Of a stretch of DNA of 42,504 nucleotides, positions 32,383 through 42,104 are shown piece after piece. Position 1 is the stretch's first letter. The number at the start of each line of letters is the position of its first letter. Under the pieces are notes generated by a model. The model had not been told where the DNA came from. It was given only the letters and a program-made list of their open reading frames with translations, and ran no database searches. This DNA is from Lachnospiraceae bacterium UBA7076 (GTDB lineage: Bacteria; Bacillota; Clostridia; Lachnospirales; Lachnospiraceae): assembly GCA_002493625.1 (NCBI GenBank), contig DKZK01000032.1, forward strand, positions 1 through 42,504. The letters run 5' to 3'. A program made the position numbers and the translations under genes.

Positions 32383-33114
32383 TCAGCTTACTCTTACGCA
32401 TATTGCCGAATAATTATCGGTTCTTGTCATGTCTGCACGTTCCCTTACATAAAGCTCCATTTTTTTCAGCCACTCCTCACATGTGGCAGCTTCCTTTTGC
32501 AGCTTCAGCATTTCTTCCTCATATACATACTCCCAGAAGCCGTCCGTCATCAACGCAAATGCATGCACCGAGCCGTCCCTTTCCAGGACACCGCTTTTGT
32601 CATAGGATTTTGTGCTCCACTCAGCACCCATAACACGAAGAACCTTATTTCTATCCTCATGGGTTCTTATATCTTTTTCCTGTATCTCACCCATATCAAC
32701 CAAAAGCTGCACCATGCTGTGGTCTCTTGTGCGCTCATAGTTCTCACCGTTATTGTATATGTGGTACAATCTGCTGTCCCCTATATGCGCCCATTTTATG
32801 TGTTCCTTTGTAACAACAAGAACAACCAGCGTCGTTTTCATGGCATTTCGCATATGCCTTTCCTCCTGCAAATCAAGAAGCATCTGCTGCGCCCCGTTAA
32901 AGGCGTCATCCAGAAATTCAGGGTAATCTCCCCTTTCAGAAAACATTTTCGCAACATATTCAGCGACTCCGGACGAGGCAACCTCCCCGCACTCATGTCC
33001 GCCTAAGCCGTCGCATAATATGTAACACATATCATCCCCAAACGCAGCGCTCATAACGTAATCCTCATTGTTATCCCTGCCCCCCGGATTTGTTAGTATT
33101 GCATTATCCGTCAT
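32383..33114 (-). CDS. PP2C-family Ser/Thr phosphatase (second copy)
   Basis: A 243-residue PPM/PP2C phosphatase. Metal-binding motifs are GGRDNNEDY near residue 11, CDGLGGHECGE near 33, WAHIGDSRLY near 115, LMTDGFWEYV near 175 and TRTDNYSAICV at the end. It probably removes phosphate from Ser/Thr targets of the nearby kinase. AGGAGG precedes the ATG. It lies just after the terminator of the Ig-like gene, on the same strand. Compared with the PP2C at 41281 it is a distinct paralogue, and two in one cluster is unusual. Confidence 0.9.
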   Translation of the reverse strand: MTDNAILTNPGGRDNNEDYVMSAAFGDDMCYILCDGLGGHECGEVASSGVAEYVAKMFSERGDYPEFLDDAFNGAQQMLLDLQEERHMRNAMKTTLVVLVVTKEHIKWAHIGDSRLYHIYNNGENYERTRDHSMVQLLVDMGEIQEKDIRTHEDRNKVLRVMGAEWSTKSYDKSGVLERDGSVHAFALMTDGFWEYVYEEEMLKLQKEAATCEEWLKKMELYVRERADMTRTDNYSAICVRVS

Positions 33115-33146
33115 ATCATCCTCCTATAGTCAAACACAAAAGGTTT

Positions 33147-33200
33147 AAAAAGGACTGCCGCAGCCCGGGCGCAATACCCGAAGCCTAAATGCGGCAGCCC
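33147..33200 (-). terminator. Intrinsic terminator after the Ig-like surface protein gene
   Basis: On the minus strand GGGCTGCCGCA (33200-33190) pairs with TGCGGCAGTCC (33162-33152) with one G-U pair, an inner CGGG/CCCG pairing, then TTTTT. It begins 8 bases beyond the gene stop. Some read-through into the PP2C gene 32 bases further is possible. Confidence 0.85.
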
Positions 33201-33208
33201 TCATTATT

Positions 33209-36200
33209 TTACTGCTCGTCTTCCTTCTTTTTCTTTACAACAATTATAATTATCATTCCAAGTAAAATTATTCCGCATGCAATTATAATCCATATCCACC
33301 AAAGAGATTTTTCTTCACCGTATGTAAAAGTTATGGTTTCCTCAGCTTCATTTCCTGCGGCGTCATATGCTTTCAGCACAAGCGTGTATTCACCCTTTTC
33401 CGTTACATTAATCGTAGCCGTATTGTCACGGACTGATATATTCGTTCCGTTCAGTGTAACGGAGGAAAGCGTATCCTCGTCAAGCTGAAGGGATATATTA
33501 ATAATGTAATCCTCGTTCTTTACTTCCTTATCCTCAACGCCGGTTACTATAAATACCGGAGCCTTAGTGTCAAGCTCAAACCGGACCTCCTTCTCTGTCC
33601 TTTGTCCCATCTCATCCGTTGCAACGATAAGAAGCACATAAGAGCCATCTTCAATATCAGATGAACCATCATATTCGCTGCCGTTTAAGAACATCTGAAC
33701 ATCACATACGGTAAGGTCTGACACGAGCTCGTCAAGATCCTCATCCCAGCTAAAGCTTTTAAATATCTTACCGTCATATTTTGACAAATCACCAATAACC
33801 GGAGCTGCATTGTCAATGGTAAAATGAATATTTTCCGTGTGCTCATTTCCTGCTATATCCGAGGTAACAAGAGTTATATCATAAACGCCCGATTCTGTAA
33901 AGGTCTGTGAAATTTTTGTCGGATTAACAGTTTGGAGGAAGGAGCCAAAATCAAGCCTATGTACCTTCCCGTTCATGTCGGTTCTTGTTCCTGATATTTT
34001 TACTGTTTTTGAGCTGTAGAAATCATCCGTAATTTCAGCCGAAAAATCAACAGCTCCATCCGTCATATCGTAATCATTTACACCCTTCAAAACCACAACC
34101 GGCGCATTAAGATCAATGGTCAATGTCTGACTAAGCTGTGCTCTGTGTCCCACATTATCCCTTGCCTCAAATTCAAATCTGTAAACGCCCGTCTGAGAAA
34201 GTGTCTCTGACACGGAGGTCGAATATGCGGACGGGTTAAAGGAAACCGTCTTATAAAGCTCCTCTCTTGCTCCGTCTCCCGCCTTTCTGTATATGGTTAA
34301 TGATGCATCCGCATCCCACCAGAAGGCTTCGCGCATTGTAAAGGTGACAGTTGTCGCTCTTGCAGACGTTCCTCCTGTGCCTCCACTTATGTTAAGCTCA
34401 GGCGCCGTCCTGTCCACCCTGAATCTTACTGTTTTTGTTGCGCTTGTGTTATTCGCCCTGTCTATGGAATAAAAGTTTACAACATAATCCGCCTCATCAT
34501 TAAAGGTCATATATGTATTCGAAGTTCTGATATAAGCAGGATTTGGCGCCGGCTCATTCGGAACGTTCTTATATATCTGAACGTAATTATCCTCATCATC
34601 ACGGGTCATATCGGAAACATTCATTGAAACAGTAGCAGTTCCCGTAAGCATAAGATTTCCCATGCTGTCATTGTAGACCGTCGTTCCATTTACATACGCT
34701 GTAATTTCAGGCGATGTTTTGTCCACCACAAATGCTATTGCTTTAGGGTCCGCCCTGTTTCCTGATATGTCCGTTGCATTTATGGTTATATTATGGCTTC
34801 CCTCTGCGGCAACGGCTATAACAGCCCTGTATTTGCCCGGAGTTCCCTCAACAGGCATCCATGAAACGCCCCCCCCAAGGGTATTTCCATTGTCACTCAC
34901 AAGAACGTCTGAGGATGATATATTGTTATCCTGATATGTAAGCTCTACTGCTACGTTATCCTTATAATAGTACGGGGCAATTGTTTTCGGGCTTGCAGTT
35001 CCCGAAATAACCCTTGCCGTAACAACCGGCTTCGAGTTATCTATACGAAACGTAGTCTGTCGGGAGCCGGATTCCCTGCCCGCCTTATCCACTGCATATG
35101 TGGTAACCGTATAAGTGCCTTCAAGCACCTGACCGTTTACTGCTTCAATCGTGTAATTTACAGTCTCGGTAATACCTTGTGAACCATTTGCCTCTTTATT
35201 TATGTTTGTTGTTGCTCCTCTCGTTGTACCGTCAGGATAAACCACCTCAATAACAGCCTTATCCAACGTAAGGTTATCACTTGCCGTTGCCTTAATAACC
35301 GGCTGTCCGCCGTAAGGCACCGGATGATTGCCGCCTTCCTGATTATTTACCGTAAGCTGCGTAATACTCGGAGCTGTTTTATCAACCTTGACAACAACCG
35401 CATTGGCGCTGTTGGCATCATAAATGCCGTTTCCTGCCACATCCTCCGCATTAAATGTAATTATGGTGCCATAAGGTGTAAGACTTTCCGGAATGTCATC
35501 AATATGATTGCCATATTCGCTTGCGCCTGACAATCCGGCGATAGGCTCCCGAGTCATATCACCCTTCGAGTTAGTAATTTCATAGTTCAGCCATGACAAA
35601 CCGGATTCAACATTAGGAAGCGTTTCATCATATGCTTCTGAAACTATATTATATGTAAGGCTATCAAATTTCTTATGCCATTTCTTATCCGCATTTGTGC
35701 TTTTAAGCCTTGGACGGGATATATCATACAATATCTTTCCGATTGTCGTTTCGGCAAAATTTGGATCATCATCTGTAATAACATCTTCTGGTCTGTTATC
35801 TGTTACTTTTAGTTTAATGTTTTTTAACCATTCATTTTTTTTGTCTAGTATTTCACTGCCGGGAACTACAAAGGTTACAACAGACTTATTTTTTCCTTCT
35901 GTGATGTCAAACGTTTTTTCTCCGCAGACTCCGTCAATCGTCAGCGTATCAGAATCAGGATCAGCATCATCATAACCGGACAGTTCTGCATAAAGTTCAG
36001 CCGCAACTATCTCATAACCCGAAACAGCCTCAACAGATATTGTATAGCTTTTATTAATTGCAACATCAATATTGCCGCTCGCAAAATCACTAAGGTCTAA
36101 TTCATTTTCCGGCTTTCCTGTTTCATAAATTTTAAGGCTGCCTGACAGAATTTGTATATCCGAGCCCGCAATTTCAATTTCGTCTTTTGTTAATACATAG

Positions 36201-38197
36201 TTCTTATACTCTGATGCTTCATAATCCGCTGTTCCATAATCTACGGTCCAATTACCTGCCGCATCGCAAAAAGCCACTTGAGCAACAGGATCATTCTCTA
36301 ACTGTTCCTTCCTAAATATACCTCTCTGCCTTAAACCATCCGCTGAAGCAGGACCAAAGATATAGAAATTACCCTTATCCATACTCCCATCGACTCCCGA
36401 AAAATCATCTGTTACCGGTATAACCACACTATACTGTATCTTATTGGCATCCATAAGCGCAGTATTAAATACATATTTGTTACCGGAATTGCCCCATTCC
36501 TTCCACGCTCCCCAGCTGCCATCTTCGTTTTTCTCACGATACTCATAGGTCACCGTGCCAACTTTAGGAGGATTTCTGTCTACCTTGAATGTTTTTGTGT
36601 CTATTACGGATTTATTTCCCGCCTTATCCCATGCTTCAAAGTAAAATGAATATGCGCCCGCTCCAAAGTCACTTGCATCATAGCTATATTTATTTGAGCC
36701 ATGATTCGTCGCCTTAGCTTTTGTATATGATGCATCACCCGTTTTTTTATAATACACATACACCTTATCCGTATCAAGCGCTTTATCATCTGTCACGTTT
36801 GCCACAAGAGTTAAACTATCGCACTCCATGTTGTAATAGTTTTCAGTATTTTCAATTCCTGTGATTGCACCATTCTTTTCTACTTCTGCATACATATTGC
36901 TTATTACCGGTACAGTATTGTCAACAGCAATTGTAACAGTGCCTGAATTAGAATTTCCGGCTTTATCGTAAATTCTATAAGAATACGCCATATTTTCATT
37001 CACTATGTCGAATTTAAATGTAGCCTTTTTTCCTTCCAAAATTTTTTGTACTGGCAAAGAAGCACTATCTGCCCTTTTTATCTCTGTAGTATCTGTATCT
37101 ATTCCGCTTCCGTCAGTACCGTCATCCGCTACAATTTTTATAGACCATGAATACCCCCCGCCACTTATATATTCAGTACTGCCATTCGTGATTTCTCTAT
37201 TAATTACCTCTTTCCCGCTTGCATCTTTCCCAATAAGATATGCGGAGAAATCAGGTACATCGGCATCTATCTTTACAGGTGTTCCCAATATGTCCTTTAT
37301 GACATCCGTTTCAGAAAAACCATACCGAACGCACGGCGTGTATGTTCCTGTTGTATCAAGTGTCTGCGTAGAGTTTCCTATGGATGTAAAATTACCGGCA
37401 GAATCAATGTATCCCCAATATACATTGCCTATCCAAGTGTCGCTGGCACCAGCCGACAGATTATTTGATATGGTTACAAAACTATAACAGGTATCTGCAA
37501 CCACATCAGCACCATTATGTTTAACTTCAGGAAGCTTATATGAAATTTTATCGCCTTCTAAATCCCTTGACCTAAACTTCAAAGAATATACAGCCTGATA
37601 TTCCGTCTCATATGTGCCTGAAGGCGTATTATCGTCTGTAATAACAGCCTTAAACCAAAAGTAGATATCTGGTGTTATAGTTATGCTCTCTTTTGTAACG
37701 AGAATTTCACTGCTGTCTGTCAACTCAATTTTTTCACCCCCATATCCGACAGAGTAATATATTGAATCCCCAAAGCTTGCGGAAAGCTTCTTTCCTGAAA
37801 CCAAGGTATTATCATCTACTATGGTACCAAAGTTTATGTTGTTGATAACACTACTTTTGGTAATTTTTAATGATACGTAATTCGGATCAAAATTATACGT
37901 TTTACCAGTCTTTGGCGGAATTTCGACATCCATTGCCCCATTGTTGTAACCAATCATATACTTGCCATTCTTATATATAATTTTCGCTTTATCAGCCTTT
38001 ATATCAGTTGTCAAAGTTATACCTGTCATGGTATAGTTTTTCTTTGTCTCTGCTTCCTCCGCCTTACTGTCACCCTTCAATCCGGCATGTGCAAAAAAAG
38101 GCGCAGACATCATAATCATGGCAAGTATTAACGCCATAATTCTTGTAAACTTGTTTCTCTTAAAAAATTTTGTTTCTTTTAAAAATTTTCCTTTCAT
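33209..38197 (-). CDS. Large multi-Ig-like cell-surface protein
   Basis: A 1662-residue membrane-anchored surface protein. A long signal peptide (MALILAMIMMSAPFFAHA, cleavage near residue 38) is followed by an N-terminal region of about 380 residues. Around ten Ig-like domains follow, marked by linkers such as VDKTAPSITQ, IDNSKPVVTA, VDKTSPEITA, VDRTAPELNI and LDTKAPVFIV, each with a D.AGN motif. One membrane segment (LWWIWIIIACGIILLGMIII) and the cytoplasmic tail KKKKEDEQ end it. There is no LPXTG motif. Modules of this type bind carbohydrates, proteins or neighbouring cells, but the partner is unknown. It lies 11 bases after the repeat-tail protein and ends at a terminator, so it is the last gene of the kinase operon. 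Confidence 0.88.
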   Translation of the reverse strand: MKGKFLKETKFFKRNKFTRIMALILAMIMMSAPFFAHAGLKGDSKAEEAETKKNYTMTGITLTTDIKADKAKIIYKNGKYMIGYNNGAMDVEIPPKTGKTYNFDPNYVSLKITKSSVINNINFGTIVDDNTLVSGKKLSASFGDSIYYSVGYGGEKIELTDSSEILVTKESITITPDIYFWFKAVITDDNTPSGTYETEYQAVYSLKFRSRDLEGDKISYKLPEVKHNGADVVADTCYSFVTISNNLSAGASDTWIGNVYWGYIDSAGNFTSIGNSTQTLDTTGTYTPCVRYGFSETDVIKDILGTPVKIDADVPDFSAYLIGKDASGKEVINREITNGSTEYISGGGYSWSIKIVADDGTDGSGIDTDTTEIKRADSASLPVQKILEGKKATFKFDIVNENMAYSYRIYDKAGNSNSGTVTIAVDNTVPVISNMYAEVEKNGAITGIENTENYYNMECDSLTLVANVTDDKALDTDKVYVYYKKTGDASYTKAKATNHGSNKYSYDASDFGAGAYSFYFEAWDKAGNKSVIDTKTFKVDRNPPKVGTVTYEYREKNEDGSWGAWKEWGNSGNKYVFNTALMDANKIQYSVVIPVTDDFSGVDGSMDKGNFYIFGPASADGLRQRGIFRKEQLENDPVAQVAFCDAAGNWTVDYGTADYEASEYKNYVLTKDEIEIAGSDIQILSGSLKIYETGKPENELDLSDFASGNIDVAINKSYTISVEAVSGYEIVAAELYAELSGYDDADPDSDTLTIDGVCGEKTFDITEGKNKSVVTFVVPGSEILDKKNEWLKNIKLKVTDNRPEDVITDDDPNFAETTIGKILYDISRPRLKSTNADKKWHKKFDSLTYNIVSEAYDETLPNVESGLSWLNYEITNSKGDMTREPIAGLSGASEYGNHIDDIPESLTPYGTIITFNAEDVAGNGIYDANSANAVVVKVDKTAPSITQLTVNNQEGGNHPVPYGGQPVIKATASDNLTLDKAVIEVVYPDGTTRGATTNINKEANGSQGITETVNYTIEAVNGQVLEGTYTVTTYAVDKAGRESGSRQTTFRIDNSKPVVTARVISGTASPKTIAPYYYKDNVAVELTYQDNNISSSDVLVSDNGNTLGGGVSWMPVEGTPGKYRAVIAVAAEGSHNITINATDISGNRADPKAIAFVVDKTSPEITAYVNGTTVYNDSMGNLMLTGTATVSMNVSDMTRDDEDNYVQIYKNVPNEPAPNPAYIRTSNTYMTFNDEADYVVNFYSIDRANNTSATKTVRFRVDRTAPELNISGGTGGTSARATTVTFTMREAFWWDADASLTIYRKAGDGAREELYKTVSFNPSAYSTSVSETLSQTGVYRFEFEARDNVGHRAQLSQTLTIDLNAPVVVLKGVNDYDMTDGAVDFSAEITDDFYSSKTVKISGTRTDMNGKVHRLDFGSFLQTVNPTKISQTFTESGVYDITLVTSDIAGNEHTENIHFTIDNAAPVIGDLSKYDGKIFKSFSWDEDLDELVSDLTVCDVQMFLNGSEYDGSSDIEDGSYVLLIVATDEMGQRTEKEVRFELDTKAPVFIVTGVEDKEVKNEDYIINISLQLDEDTLSSVTLNGTNISVRDNTATINVTEKGEYTLVLKAYDAAGNEAEETITFTYGEEKSLWWIWIIIACGIILLGMIIIIVVKKKKEDEQ

Positions 38198-38208
38198 TTA
38201 CTCCCCTC

Positions 38209-38886
38209 CTATAATTTTTCATCGGTGTTTACCACTACTACGTTGTATAACACCTTTACCCTTGAAACGAGCTTGTCTGTCACGCCTTTTTCTGTAAGCA
38301 CTGATGTCTGATCCTCGTCCCTAAGTATATCTGTAGTTTCATCATCCCGGAGTATGTCTGTTATTTCATCATCTCTAAGCACATCCGTTGCTTCTTCACC
38401 CTGTAGCACGGCGGTTGCTTCTTCACCCTGCAACACATCTGTCGCTTCTTCTCTCAATAAGTCCGTTACCTCATCACCTGTATCGGCTTTTTTTCTTTCA
38501 AGAACATCCGTCGGTCTGTCACTCTCTGTTTCTTTTCTTTTACCCGACAAATCCGCCGTTTTGCCACTTTCTGTTTCTTTCCTCTTTCCCGGCAAATCGG
38601 TCGTATCATCACTATTTTTCTTTCGGGGTTCCGTTGACACCGCTTCCCTTATTTTAATCTTCCCTGAATTCTGATTATAGTATTTTGCCTGTTCCTTCTT
38701 AGATACAGCGCTTGTTTCCTTTGCGCCCCCTTTTAGCTCCTCAATACCCTTTCTCGCCGTTCTTCCCGACAGTTCTCCTATAACCCTCGGTATTTTCAGA
38801 ACCACAAACAAAACGACAGAGGTTATAAGCAGGAGAATGGCAAGAACAAGACCGCCATAAAAGCATATATTGTAAATATCCGTCAT
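38209..38886 (-). CDS. Membrane protein with cytoplasmic Thr-x-x-Leu nonapeptide repeats
   Basis: A 225-residue protein that I cannot place in a family. One membrane segment (residues 8-31) is followed by a basic stretch, so the rest should be cytoplasmic. Between residues 90 and 205 it is charged and probably disordered, with repeated TD[VI]L motifs. Thr149, 158, 167, 176, 185, 194 and 203 are spaced exactly nine residues apart; further ones lie at 96, 110, 126 and 141. Each has Leu or a similar residue at +3, the type of site FHA domains read when phosphorylated. Two KRKETES stretches precede the repeats. It sits 12 bases after the kinase and before the Ig-like gene. Phosphorylation by the kinase is inference. 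Confidence 0.85.
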   Translation of the reverse strand: MTDIYNICFYGGLVLAILLLITSVVLFVVLKIPRVIGELSGRTARKGIEELKGGAKETSAVSKKEQAKYYNQNSGKIKIREAVSTEPRKKNSDDTTDLPGKRKETESGKTADLSGKRKETESDRPTDVLERKKADTGDEVTDLLREEATDVLQGEEATAVLQGEEATDVLRDDEITDILRDDETTDILRDEDQTSVLTEKGVTDKLVSRVKVLYNVVVVNTDEKL

Positions 38887-38898
38887 CTTTTCACTCTC

Positions 38899-41118
38899 CT
38901 ATTCTACAGTCTCATCGTTGCCGTTATCTGCCCCATCATCTGCGCTGCTGTCATTTATTGTATCGTTACTTTCCGTGGTTTCGCCTTCTTCCTCAAAATA
39001 TCCTCCCTCGGCAAGCATCGCAACATTTTCTTTTCGTTTTTTCCATGTCTTATTTTTATCTATGTCCAGAACATCCTGCCCATCGGCATATACCAAAAGC
39101 AAATCCTGTAATTCACGTTCCAGTTTGCTGTTCCAATTTTTAGGACTTTGCTCTCTTTCCTCACAATAGGAGTAAATAAAATCCAAATGATCCGCATAAA
39201 TTTTACTGCTCATTATATTCTGCTTGCCAAGTTTGTTTTCAGCCCTGGCATATGCGTCCATCGCATCATCGTATCTGTCCATAATGGCATAACAGCCTGC
39301 AATCTTTGACATTTTATTGTAATAGGCAGTATTATATATATTGTCATTCTTACCGCCTATCCCTATCTGAGAAGCCTCGCTTATGCGGCTCATTTCCTCC
39401 ACAAGAATATCATTTATCGTGACAAACTCCTCACAATACGTTATGACATTATTGTAATTTTCATATGCCTCGGCATCATCCTCTGCCTTTTTAGCCAGAT
39501 TTTCATATATAACGGTAAGATTATCGTAATATGCATAAAAATATTCATTTACGTCTATTTCCGTTCCCGCATATTCCTCAAGGTCATCCACCGCCTGATT
39601 CATGATGATTTCCGCCTGTTCGGCAACTCCCTCATAAGTTATGTAGGTTGTATATATTCGTCCGATTGTCTTATAATTTATAAATTTATCTATCTGCTGA
39701 TTCGTATACTCACTTTGATTATACGCCGCAAAGCTGTCAATTTTTTCCATCAGCTCCTGCTTATCGGGATCGGTGCTTGAAAGTATAAGCGATACGGAAC
39801 CATAATAGCTTGCAAGCTCTCCGTAAACATCATCATCAGCGTCAATCATGTCAAAATACTTTGCCGCCGTCTTGTAATCACCAAGCTCATCAAAATATGT
39901 AATTGCAAGCTTATACAGCACCTCATCATTTTTATCAACATTGTCATAGCCGGCTTTAATTCTGTTTGACACAACATTTAGTCCTATTTCCAAGTCAAGT
40001 ATTGGCTGTCCGTTATCCGTAATTATATTGGAAGCATCTATGTATGTCTGTATATACTTGTCATATGCCTCGGCATCCGTTCCGTCAAGCTCAAATGCAA
40101 GCTTATACTGCTCTGCCGCCAACACATAATCTTCTTCCATTTTATAATCGTTGCCCGTTTCTATGTAAGTGTTGTAATTGTCAAGCTTTATTTTCTGAAT
40201 TCCTGAATATCCTATAACAGAGGTTATACCTGCTGCTACTGTAAGTACAGAGGTTGTTATAAATGTCGCAAGCTTACGTTTATTCTTCTTTTTATATTCA
40301 TCATCAAGCTCATTATAATGATTCAGCGCATACATAAGCTCCGTACAATTCTGATATCTGTCATTGGGGTCTGCCTGCGTACATTTTAATATTATTTTTT
40401 CAAGTCCGGATGAAAGAGCAGGATTCCACTCTCTGATTGGTCGTATCTCGTATGGCGGCTCACACGGATTCATGCCCGTTACTATATGATATAAAGTAGC
40501 GCCAAGGTTATATATATCTGTTCTTGCATCCGTATTATATATTCCTCTGCCCTGCTTATCACCAAACTGCTCCGGCGCCGCATATCCTCTCGTTCCGAGC
40601 GCAGTTGTGTCCGCATTGTTTTCTACTATGTATTCCTTTGCAGTACCAAAGTCAATAAGCTTTACTCCACCTTCAGGCTTTATCATAACATTTGAAGGCT
40701 TCATATCCCTGTATATTACAGGTGGTTTCATATTGTGAAGGTAATCAAGAGCGCTTGCAAGCTGAAGCCCCCACTCAATTACTGTTTCCTGTGGCTGAGC
40801 GCCCTCTTTTTTCAGCCTGTCACTTATAGTCGTTCCCTCTATAAAGTCCATAACGACGTATATTGTTCCGTCCTGATTTATAATGTCCACTATTCTTGGA
40901 AGCACCGGATGGTCAACATTTTTAAGGATATTCGCCTCACGTTCCAATCCCTTCAATAGGGTTCTGGTGGATTTTGAGCCGTCATTTTTAATTTCCTTTA
41001 CAGCCCACTGCTTATTCAGACGGTTATCTCTGGCAAGATAAACAATGGACATTCCTCCACGCCCAACTTCCTTCCAAATCTCATATTTTCCATCTAATAT
41101 GATCCCTTCCTTAGTCAT
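38899..41118 (-). CDS. Transmembrane Ser/Thr protein kinase with extracytoplasmic TPR-like region
   Basis: A 739-residue Hanks-type kinase. The glycine loop GRGGMS is at 19-24, Lys41 is in WAVKEI, and Glu61 is on helix C. The catalytic loop is YRDMKPSN (Arg137, Asp138, Lys140, Asn143), with YRD in place of HRD, DFG at 156-158, activation-segment Thr171, Thr172 and Thr176, and APE at 180-182. A membrane segment (about 283-304) leads to about 435 external residues with helical repeats of TPR type (YKLAFELDGTDAEAYDKY and similar), ending in an acidic tail. It lacks PASTA domains, so it is not PrkC-like in sensing. It lies 162 bases after the PP2C gene; three 28-bp repeats lie just upstream. Confidence 0.93.
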   Translation of the reverse strand: MTKEGIILDGKYEIWKEVGRGGMSIVYLARDNRLNKQWAVKEIKNDGSKSTRTLLKGLEREANILKNVDHPVLPRIVDIINQDGTIYVVMDFIEGTTISDRLKKEGAQPQETVIEWGLQLASALDYLHNMKPPVIYRDMKPSNVMIKPEGGVKLIDFGTAKEYIVENNADTTALGTRGYAAPEQFGDKQGRGIYNTDARTDIYNLGATLYHIVTGMNPCEPPYEIRPIREWNPALSSGLEKIILKCTQADPNDRYQNCTELMYALNHYNELDDEYKKKNKRKLATFITTSVLTVAAGITSVIGYSGIQKIKLDNYNTYIETGNDYKMEEDYVLAAEQYKLAFELDGTDAEAYDKYIQTYIDASNIITDNGQPILDLEIGLNVVSNRIKAGYDNVDKNDEVLYKLAITYFDELGDYKTAAKYFDMIDADDDVYGELASYYGSVSLILSSTDPDKQELMEKIDSFAAYNQSEYTNQQIDKFINYKTIGRIYTTYITYEGVAEQAEIIMNQAVDDLEEYAGTEIDVNEYFYAYYDNLTVIYENLAKKAEDDAEAYENYNNVITYCEEFVTINDILVEEMSRISEASQIGIGGKNDNIYNTAYYNKMSKIAGCYAIMDRYDDAMDAYARAENKLGKQNIMSSKIYADHLDFIYSYCEEREQSPKNWNSKLERELQDLLLVYADGQDVLDIDKNKTWKKRKENVAMLAEGGYFEEEGETTESNDTINDSSADDGADNGNDETVE

Positions 41119-41155
41119 CGTGTTTCCCTTCTAAAAATAATATTGTTATTTTACT

Positions 41156-41239
41156 GTTATTATGTTTCTGTCATTATGTCGTCTCTATTATGTTTCCATC
41201 ATTAAGTTGTCACTGTTATGCTTCTGTTACTATGTTGTC
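41156..41239. repeat. Three 28-bp tandem repeats upstream of the kinase
   Basis: Units at 41156-41183, 41184-41211 and 41212-41239 share TATTATGTTTCTGTCATTATGT and end GTCGTC or GTTGTC, with no spacers. They fill much of the gap between the PP2C and kinase genes, ending 38 bases before the kinase start. They are AT-rich and could bind a regulator or be a slippage-prone leader. Confidence 0.8.
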
Positions 41240-41280
41240 ATGTTATTGTTATATTTGTATATATTTAATCCGTTGTTAAG

Positions 41281-42051
41281 CTAGATTGTCCGAATAAGCG
41301 CTACCGTAATATTGTCGGTTTCCTTTCTGCTCTTGACAAGCTCCGTCAGATACATACATCCAAATTTCATTTTTTCTTCGTCTGCCTCCTGAGACGGACC
41401 TATTTTAACAAGCATTTCTTCCTCTGTAATCTGATGTCTGAAGCCATCCGAACACAGCATATAAACTGCATTTTTCTGAATGGTTCCGCTTAAAAATTCC
41501 GGTTCAACGACAGGAGATGCCCCAACGCACTGAAGAAGCACGCTTCTCCTCGAATCCGTCTTTGCCTGCTCCTTTGTCATTCTTCCCGCTGCAATCTCCC
41601 TTGCAACAAAGGTCTGGTCATGAGTAAGCAGATTAACCTTGTCATTTATAAGGTAAACGCGGCTGTCTCCTACATGTATGATATAATATTGGTTTTCATA
41701 CATAAGTATTGCTGATAATGTAGTGCCAAGCTGAATATTATTAAGCTCGCCATACTCCCCAAGCCTTTTATTTTGTGCCTGCGCTATTTCATTCCACTGC
41801 TCCATAAGCCGTTGTCCCGAAAATCTGCCGGCCTCTATATCATCTATGAGCGTCGTATCAAACCAGTCACAGTACGCCGTGACAACCTCCTTGCTGGCAA
41901 GCTCGCCCTTTGAAAGTCCTCCCATTCCGTCACACACTAAGCAAAATGCCACTGTCCCCTTTTGGGTATCAACTATTTTAAGCGCCATCGAGTCCTGATT
42001 TGTTTCTTTTGTAATACCAACATCAGTGTGATATGTGGCAATATATTCCAT
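41281..42051 (-). CDS. PP2C-family Ser/Thr phosphatase (first copy)
   Basis: A 256-residue PP2C phosphatase. Motifs are VGITKETNQDSM near residue 12, CDGMGGLSKGE near 41, IIHVGDSRVYLIND near 130, MLCSDGF near 193 and KETDNITVALI at the end. It is expected to reverse the action of the kinase encoded downstream, possibly on the kinase itself and on the repeat tail protein. AAAGGA precedes the ATG. It follows the FHA gene by 53 bases. Confidence 0.92.
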   Translation of the reverse strand: MEYIATYHTDVGITKETNQDSMALKIVDTQKGTVAFCLVCDGMGGLSKGELASKEVVTAYCDWFDTTLIDDIEAGRFSGQRLMEQWNEIAQAQNKRLGEYGELNNIQLGTTLSAILMYENQYYIIHVGDSRVYLINDKVNLLTHDQTFVAREIAAGRMTKEQAKTDSRRSVLLQCVGASPVVEPEFLSGTIQKNAVYMLCSDGFRHQITEEEMLVKIGPSQEADEEKMKFGCMYLTELVKSRKETDNITVALIRTI

Positions 42052-42104
42052 ATCATTTTTCCTTTCTGCAATGCATATATCCTTTTTTAATCAAAATTTA
42101 TATT

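Noticed and set aside
41156..41239. 28-bp repeats as a CRISPR array
   Set aside because: Units are contiguous with no spacers, diverge from each other, and no cas genes are present.
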